Shown here one piece after another: positions 59,348 to 64,000 of a stretch of DNA of 64,000 nucleotides (position 1 is its first letter; the number at the start of each line of letters is the position of its first letter). Source of the DNA: Allobosea vaviloviae (GTDB lineage Bacteria > Pseudomonadota > Alphaproteobacteria > Rhizobiales > Beijerinckiaceae); NCBI RefSeq assembly GCF_001298265.1, contig NZ_LGSZ01000060.1:62001-126000 (forward strand), read 5' to 3'. A program made the position numbers and the translations under genes. The notes below the pieces were generated by a model that ran no database searches, had not been told where the DNA came from, and worked only from the letters and a program-made list of their open reading frames with translations.

Positions 59348-61534
59348 ATGAAGCAGGATCTGTCGGTTTTCGTCCGCCATCGCGATGGAGACGTCGCCGG
59401 GATGGAGCTGGCGGTCGACGGCATCCGTTGCGCCGGCTGCATGCAGGCGATCGAGAGCGGCCTGTCCCGTGAGGCCGACATCCTGAGCGCGCGCGTCAAC
59501 CTGGCGCTCAAGCGCGTCACCGTCGAATGGCGCGAAGGCGCGTTGCGGCCCGAGACGGTGATCGAGCGCCTGTCGAAGCTTGGCTTCAAGGCCTACCCGT
59601 TCCTGCCTGCCGCCGACCGCGATGGCGCCTCGAATGGGGAAAAGCGCCTGCTGCGCTGCCTGGGCGTCGCGGGCTTCGCCGCCATGAACATCATGCTGCT
59701 CTCGGTCTCGGTCTGGTCGGGCAACAACAGCGACATCTCGCCGGTCACCCGCGACTTCTTCCACTGGCTGTCTGCCCTGCTCGCCTTGCCGACGGCTGCC
59801 TATGCCGGGCGCCCCTTCTTCGAGAGTGCGCTGCGGGCCCTGCGGGCCGGTGCGGTCAACATGGACGTGCCGATCACGCTTGGCGTCGTGCTGGCGCTGG
59901 GCATGTCGGTCGTCGAGACCTGGAACCATGCCGAGCACGCCTATTTCGACGGCGCGGTGATGCTGCTCTTTTTCCTGCTGATCGGGCGCTATCTCGACGA
60001 GCTGATGCGTCGGCGCACGCGCGATCTCGCTGGCAATCTGGCCGCGCTCAAGGCCGAGACCGCGACGCGCCTGTCGGCGAACGGCGAGACGGTCGTCGTT
60101 CCCATCGCCGCCATCTCGCGTGGCGATCTCGTCCTGGTCCGGCCGGGCGAGCGTGTCTCCGTCGACGGCATGGTCGAGAGCGGCGCCTCCGATATCGACC
60201 AGAGCCTGGTGACCGGAGAGACCGCACCAATCAGCGTCGTGTCCGGCGCCTCCGTCTACGCCGGCACTGTCAACCTGTCCGGCGCCCTGACGGTGCGGGT
60301 CGCGGCGGCGGGCGGCGGCACGCTGCTCGACGAGATCGACCGCCTGATGGCGCAGGCCGTCGAAAGCCGCTCGCGCTATGTGCGCCTCTCCGACCGGGCG
60401 GCGCGGCTCTATGCGCCGCTGGTTCACGCGACCGCGCTCGCCACCTTCCTGGGCTGGATCGCTTTCGGGCTCGGCTGGCAGCAGGCCCTGATCATCGCGA
60501 TCACCGTACTGATCATCACCTGCCCCTGCGCGCTGGGCCTGGCGATCCCGGCCGTCCAGGTCGTCGCGGCCTCGGCGCTGTTTCGCCAGAAGGTCATGCT
60601 CAAGGAGGGCGGGGCGCTGGAGCGCCTGGCCGAGGCCGACACCGTCGTCTTCGACAAGACGGGAACCCTGACCCTGCCCGATCCGGCCTTGGTCAATGCC
60701 GCGAGCATCGCGCCCGAGGTGCTGCGCATGGCCGGCAGCCTCGCCGCCGCCAGCCGTCATCCGCTGGCGCGCCCGATCGCGCTGGCGGCAGGCAATCTCC
60801 CTCCAATCGAGGGAGTGCGCGAGCACCACGGACTCGGCCTCAGCGCCTTGTGCGACGGCGCCGAGATGCGGCTCGGCAGCGTCGCCTTCTGCGATGCAGA
60901 AGCGGCTGCAGCGCCCGTTGCGGCCGCGTTCCCGACAGCATCGCTGATCGCCTGGCGGCATGGCGAGGCCAGCGCCGTCTTCGCCGTCGATCAGGAACTG
61001 CGCCCGGATGCGGAGGCCTGCGTGCAGGCGCTGGCCGCCCTTGGCCTTCGCGTCCTGATCCTGTCGGGTGACCGCGCCTCGGCGGTCGCGCCCATGGCAG
61101 CCCGGCTCGGCATCGCCGATTACAAGGCGGACTTGCGCCCGGACGAGAAGCTGTCCGAACTGGACCGGCTCGCCGCGCAGGGCTGCAAGGTCCTGATGGT
61201 TGGCGACGGGCTGAACGACGCCCCTGCCCTCGCCAAGGCTCATGTCTCGATCTCGCCGATCAGCGCGACGCATCTGGCGCAGGCCTCGGCGGACATTGTC
61301 TTCCTCGGTGACAGCCTCGCGCCGGTAGCCTCCAGCATTCGCACGGCCCGACAGGCGCGAAAACTGATGTTGGAGAACCTCTGGTTCGCGGTGCTTTACA
61401 ATGCGATCGCCGTTCCCGTCGCGATTGCCGGTCTGGCGACGCCGCTGGTCGCGGCTGCGGCGATGTCAGGCTCGTCCCTGATCGTCACGCTCAACGCCTT
61501 GCGCGCCGCCAGGCGCTCGGGCGCATCCCGTTAG
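59348..61534 (+). CDS. ccoI: Copper-transporting P1B ATPase CcoI/FixI
   Basis: 728 aa. N-terminal HMA domain with GIRCAGCMQAIE (CxxC), CPC metal site in IITCPCALGLAIP, phosphorylation motif DKTGTLT, HP motif ASRHPLARP and GDGLNDAPAL. It delivers copper for the CuB site of cbb3 oxidase. ATG 59348; starts 11 nt after ccoH. Confidence 0.95.
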   Translation: MKQDLSVFVRHRDGDVAGMELAVDGIRCAGCMQAIESGLSREADILSARVNLALKRVTVEWREGALRPETVIERLSKLGFKAYPFLPAADRDGASNGEKRLLRCLGVAGFAAMNIMLLSVSVWSGNNSDISPVTRDFFHWLSALLALPTAAYAGRPFFESALRALRAGAVNMDVPITLGVVLALGMSVVETWNHAEHAYFDGAVMLLFFLLIGRYLDELMRRRTRDLAGNLAALKAETATRLSANGETVVVPIAAISRGDLVLVRPGERVSVDGMVESGASDIDQSLVTGETAPISVVSGASVYAGTVNLSGALTVRVAAAGGGTLLDEIDRLMAQAVESRSRYVRLSDRAARLYAPLVHATALATFLGWIAFGLGWQQALIIAITVLIITCPCALGLAIPAVQVVAASALFRQKVMLKEGGALERLAEADTVVFDKTGTLTLPDPALVNAASIAPEVLRMAGSLAAASRHPLARPIALAAGNLPPIEGVREHHGLGLSALCDGAEMRLGSVAFCDAEAAAAPVAAAFPTASLIAWRHGEASAVFAVDQELRPDAEACVQALAALGLRVLILSGDRASAVAPMAARLGIADYKADLRPDEKLSELDRLAAQGCKVLMVGDGLNDAPALAKAHVSISPISATHLAQASADIVFLGDSLAPVASSIRTARQARKLMLENLWFAVLYNAIAVPVAIAGLATPLVAAAAMSGSSLIVTLNALRAARRSGASR

Positions 61535-61543
61535 GACCACGCC

Positions 61544-61741
61544 ATGAACATCCTCGTGATCCTGTTTCCATTGGCCCTGGGGCTTGGCCTCGTGGGCTTG
61601 CTCGCGTTCTTCTGGTGCATGCGGACGGGCCAGTTCGCCGATCTCGAGGGGCCCGGATGGCGCGCCCTGCAGGATGACGACCTGCCGCGGTCACCGGGCC
61701 CATCGGCCGACACAGCCGGGTCGCAGACCGAGATTCCCTGA
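61544..61741 (+). CDS. ccoS: cbb3 oxidase maturation protein CcoS/FixS
   Basis: 65 aa. One transmembrane helix (ILVILFPLALGLGLVGLLAF) and the conserved FFWCMRTGQFADLEGPGWR motif. Last gene of the ccoGHIS operon, 9 nt after ccoI. Required for cofactor insertion. Confidence 0.93.
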   Translation: MNILVILFPLALGLGLVGLLAFFWCMRTGQFADLEGPGWRALQDDDLPRSPGPSADTAGSQTEIP

Positions 61742-61831
61742 AAGCTGCATGCCTCAAGGCACGCGCGATTTCAGCCAGGCGCCCTCGCCCATCGCATGTC
61801 TGGGCCATGCCAAACCGCAGAAGAGCCTCCG

Positions 61832-62665
61832 ATGCCATATGCGACGCTGATGGTCCCCGTCGACGAGAGCAAGGCATCCCAGGCGCGCGTCGAGTTCGCC
61901 TGCGAGCTTGCCAGCCATTTCGGCTGCAGCCTGCTCGGCGTCGCCGCCCGCCGGCCCGAGACGCCGTTCATCGCGCCGAACGCCACGATGGCGGTGGTCC
62001 GCGAGCTCCTGGCGACGGAGATGCAGAAGGCTGAAGCCGAGCTGAAGCGCGCGGAGTCGGGCTTCCGCGCCCTCATTGCTGGACACAACGTGCCGAGCGA
62101 ATGGCGCTCGACATTGACTGATCGGACGACGACCGTCGCCATGGAAGCGCGCGCTGTGGATCTCATCGTCATTGGACGCAATCGGCCCGGCATCGTGCCC
62201 TCATATGCCGTCGACCCGGGCGACGTGCTGATCGGCGGCGGCCGGCCGGTCCTGGTCACCCCGCCCGATGTGCCGGCGGGGGCGATTATGTCCCACGTCG
62301 TCATCGCCTGGACGGACAGCCGCGAGGCCAGGCGGGCGGTCATGGACGCGATGCCGTTCCTGCAGGCGGCCATTCAGGTGACCGTGCTGGAGATCTGCGG
62401 CAGCGACGACGTCAGGAATGCCCGCGCGCGTACGGCCGACGTTGTGGCTTTTCTGGCCCTCCGCGCCATCTCGGCCGAGGTTGCCGTCCTTCCGGCTGTC
62501 GGGCTGTCCGTCGCCCAGCGCCTGATCGCCTTCGCACGCGACGAGGGGGCGGGCCTGATCGTGATGGGAGCCTACGGCCACGCCCGACTGAGAGAATGGG
62601 CCTTTGGCGGTGTGACGCGGGAGATGCTGGAAACCAGCCCCGTATGCCTCCTCCTCAGCAACTGA
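61832..62665 (+). CDS. Universal stress protein (tandem UspA domains)
   Basis: 277 aa. Two USP domains. The first is divergent; the second starts SHVVIAWTDSREARRAVMDA and ends LIVMGAYGHARLREWAFGGV with the ATP-binding G-x2-G-x9-G-like motif. USPs are often part of FixK/Fnr regulons next to cbb3 genes. Start ATG 61832 (MPYATLMVPVDESKAS). Confidence 0.9.
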   Translation: MPYATLMVPVDESKASQARVEFACELASHFGCSLLGVAARRPETPFIAPNATMAVVRELLATEMQKAEAELKRAESGFRALIAGHNVPSEWRSTLTDRTTTVAMEARAVDLIVIGRNRPGIVPSYAVDPGDVLIGGGRPVLVTPPDVPAGAIMSHVVIAWTDSREARRAVMDAMPFLQAAIQVTVLEICGSDDVRNARARTADVVAFLALRAISAEVAVLPAVGLSVAQRLIAFARDEGAGLIVMGAYGHARLREWAFGGVTREMLETSPVCLLLSN

Positions 62666-62716
62666 GAGGAGCGGGGCGTCCCGGGTTGCGAGACAAGCAC
62701 TGCGACCTTGCGCAGG

Positions 62717-62755
62717 AAAAAACACCCCAGCCCTCGCGATGACCGTGAAGGCTGG
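62717..62755 (-). terminator. Rho-independent terminator of the second stress-protein gene
   Basis: On the minus strand, CCAGCC (62755-62750) pairs with GGCTGG (62732-62727), followed by a run of T (AAAAAA on plus at 62717-62722). It lies 25 nt past the stop at 62780, between convergent genes. Confidence 0.7.
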
Positions 62756-62779
62756 AGTTCAGTGATCGAAGCAGATCGC

Positions 62780-63628
62780 TCAGTGCGACAGAAGGCAGGG
62801 GATCGGCGTCGAATTGAGCAGATCCTGCGTGACGCCGCCGAACAGCCATTCCCGTACCCGGCTGTGACCATAAGCGCCGGAGACGATGAGATCGGCCGTC
62901 TCCTGCTCGGCGAAATCGATCAATTCATCGACGACGAGGCCGGACGGTTCGGAGCGCAGGATCGCGCGGCTGGGAACACCGTGACGAAGCAGATGGTCGG
63001 AGACATCAGCCGCGCCCTGTTGTGCGGCGTCCGTGCCGATCGCCAGGACGAAGACCCGCTCGGCTCGCTTCAGCAGGGGCAGCGCGTCCCAGACAGCTCG
63101 CCTTGCCTCGCGCGTGTCTTTCCAGGCGATGACGATGCGCTTGCCCGCGAGATGCTCCGTGCGGGGCGGGACGACGAGGATCGGGCGCCCGAGCCCCATC
63201 ACCAGATCGCCGGGGGAGATCGCCATGCGTCCGTGGCTGGCGTCGTCTGGGCCCTGCCGACCGACGACGACGAGATCGGCCGCCCGTGCCTGCTCCAGGG
63301 CAAAGGGATTCGGCAACCCGATCGCACAGCGCCAGTCGATGTCGTTGATCGTGCCGGCCGCGCGGCGGAACACCGTCTCCGCCTTGGCCAGTTTCTCGGC
63401 AACCTCGCGCTTCGCTTGTTCGATGATCGCGGGATCGATCGTAATCGCACCGTCGCCATAGTAGGGCATGACGACCTCCTCGGCGGCGACGCCGATCAAC
63501 CGGCTCGAGAAGGTGCTGGCGAGGGACGATGCGAGCTTGACGCTGTCGGCGGCATCCACGCCGAGATTGAGCGTCACCATGATGCTGGCATAGGTCGAAG
63601 GCTGAAGAGTCTCGTTGATCTCGGACAT
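62780..63628 (-). CDS. Universal stress protein (tandem UspA domains)
   Basis: 282 aa. Two USP domains: YASIMVTLNLGVDAADSVKL, then KRIVIAWKDTREARRAVWDA, and the C-terminal LIVSGAYGHSRVREWLFGGV ATP-binding end. It is clearly related to the convergent USP at 61832, suggesting an old duplication. ATG 63628 with GAGGAG 6 nt upstream; 63634 too close to that site. Confidence 0.9.
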   Translation of the reverse strand: MSEINETLQPSTYASIMVTLNLGVDAADSVKLASSLASTFSSRLIGVAAEEVVMPYYGDGAITIDPAIIEQAKREVAEKLAKAETVFRRAAGTINDIDWRCAIGLPNPFALEQARAADLVVVGRQGPDDASHGRMAISPGDLVMGLGRPILVVPPRTEHLAGKRIVIAWKDTREARRAVWDALPLLKRAERVFVLAIGTDAAQQGAADVSDHLLRHGVPSRAILRSEPSGLVVDELIDFAEQETADLIVSGAYGHSRVREWLFGGVTQDLLNSTPIPCLLSH

Positions 63629-63689
63629 GAACATCTCCTCATGCTCAGGTTGCACCTGGGCATGGTTGCCGATGCCCGACGTCGGAGCG

Positions 63690-63703
63690 TTGATCCACCG
63701 CAA
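63690..63703 (-). promoter_or_regulatory. Weak FNR/FixK-like box upstream of second stress-protein gene
   Basis: On the plus strand TTGA-TCCACC-GCAA, 7 of 8 consensus positions, centred ~69 bp before ATG 63628. Confidence 0.35.
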
Positions 63704-63749
63704 CTGCGGCGAAACTCCCGCGCGATTCCGGCCTCGGTGCCGGCCTGCA

Positions 63750-63813
63750 AGACCTTGCAGAGCTTAGACCTTGCAGAGCTTAGACCTGGCCGAGCTTAGG
63801 CCTGGCCGAGCTT
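63750..63813. repeat. Four-copy 16-bp tandem repeat
   Basis: Units start at 63750, 63766, 63782 and 63798. The first two are identical (AGACCTTGCAGAGCTT); the third (AGACCTGGCCGAGCTT) and fourth differ at a few bases. The fourth unit encodes the last residues and stop of the minus-strand gene at 63796, so the array grew from the 3' end of that gene. Confidence 0.85.
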
Positions 63814-64000
63814 GCGGATGCCGACGATCTTGAAGGGCAGCATCTCGCCGTCGTCCTGGCGGATCGAGACGTACTCGTCGATCGCGAAGCGATGCTTGTC
63901 GAGCTTGTAGCCGGCCTCGTCATCCTCCGACGCGGCATCGTCGTAGTCGATTACCCAGGTCGCGCCGCCGCTGCCGCCGGCGCGATGGATCAGCCAGCCG
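63796..64000 (-). CDS. Hypothetical protein, C-terminal part only
   Basis: 67 codons plus stop visible; the 5' end lies outside the window. The translation includes GWLIHRAGGSGGATWVIDYD, an acidic AASEDDEAGY stretch, then DKHRFAIDEYVSIRQDDGEM and ends LPFKIVGIRKLGQA. It looks like a small soluble alphaproteobacterial protein of unknown function. Confidence 0.65.
   Translation of the reverse strand, partial: GWLIHRAGGSGGATWVIDYDDAASEDDEAGYKLDKHRFAIDEYVSIRQDDGEMLPFKIVGIRKLGQA

Noticed and set aside
63750..63813. Tandem repeat as a CRISPR array
   Set aside because: Units are directly adjacent with no spacers and there are no cas genes; no CRISPR array was seen anywhere in the window.

Overview
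The window is GC-rich alphaproteobacterial DNA. The core gene order rlpA-dacD-tmk-holB-metG-tatD-MBL, a FixK/FixL-like regulatory pair and a complete ccoNOQP-GHIS cluster point to the Hyphomicrobiales (Rhizobiales). A Bosea- or Methylobacterium-like genus is my guess, not something the sequence proves. About half the window (1 to ~30650) is a plasmid-like or integrated mobilizable element. The other half (~30650 to 64000) is ordinary chromosome.

Region 1 (1-13000), maintenance and transfer: a large ParB-family protein; a ParA plus ribbon-helix-helix partition pair preceded by a phased array of five TAGCTA boxes; a helix-turn-helix protein that may act in replication; a RelB/YafQ toxin-antitoxin pair; a MucR-like regulator; and a Ti-type mobilization module (traG, traD, traA) with a MOBQ-type oriT between the divergent traD and traA. 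No mating-pair-formation (Trb/VirB) genes and no integrase lie in the window.

Region 2 (13000-19030), defence island: two overlapping small unknown genes; an overlapping vsr-C5 methyltransferase-GIY-YIG (Eco29kI-like) restriction operon; a conspicuously AT-richer ABC/AAA ATPase with a CxxC hook and a candidate R-x3-E motif, possibly an RloC/PrrC-like guardian; and a serine resolvase with a candidate res site.

Region 3 (19095-30650), mercury resistance and IS scrap: merR divergent from merTPFAB, with a clear MerR operator; a convergent MerA-like flavoprotein; a frameshifted dnaE2 3' remnant; an IS21 remnant inserted in an IS5-family transposase and abutting a truncated second merT; a TauE/SafE-ModE_N-YnfA gene set; and an intact ISNCY-type element at the border with the core genome.

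Region 4 (30680-38740), core: MBL hydrolase, tatD, metG, holB, tmk, D,D-carboxypeptidase and rlpA on the minus strand, then tRNA-Ser(TGA).

Region 5 (38960-47980), catabolism: a dehydrogenase/azoreductase pair with a divergent LysR regulator, then a six-gene operon coupling a polar amino-acid ABC importer to a two-subunit FAD dehydrogenase of the opine oxidase/HcnBC/hydroxyproline dehydrogenase type, with a REP-like palindrome between binding-protein and permease genes.

Region 6 (48200-64000), microaerobic regulon: a hybrid kinase with a FixL-like haem-PAS domain, a Crp/Fnr (FixK-type) regulator, an OmpR-type regulator, an N-acetyltransferase-like protein, a zinc alcohol dehydrogenase, the cbb3 oxidase and its assembly genes, and two universal stress proteins. 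TTGA-N6-TCAA boxes before ccoN and the alcohol dehydrogenase, and near matches before the acetyltransferase-like gene and the second stress protein, tie this region to one oxygen-responsive regulator. The window ends in the 3' end of an unknown gene followed by a 16-bp tandem repeat.
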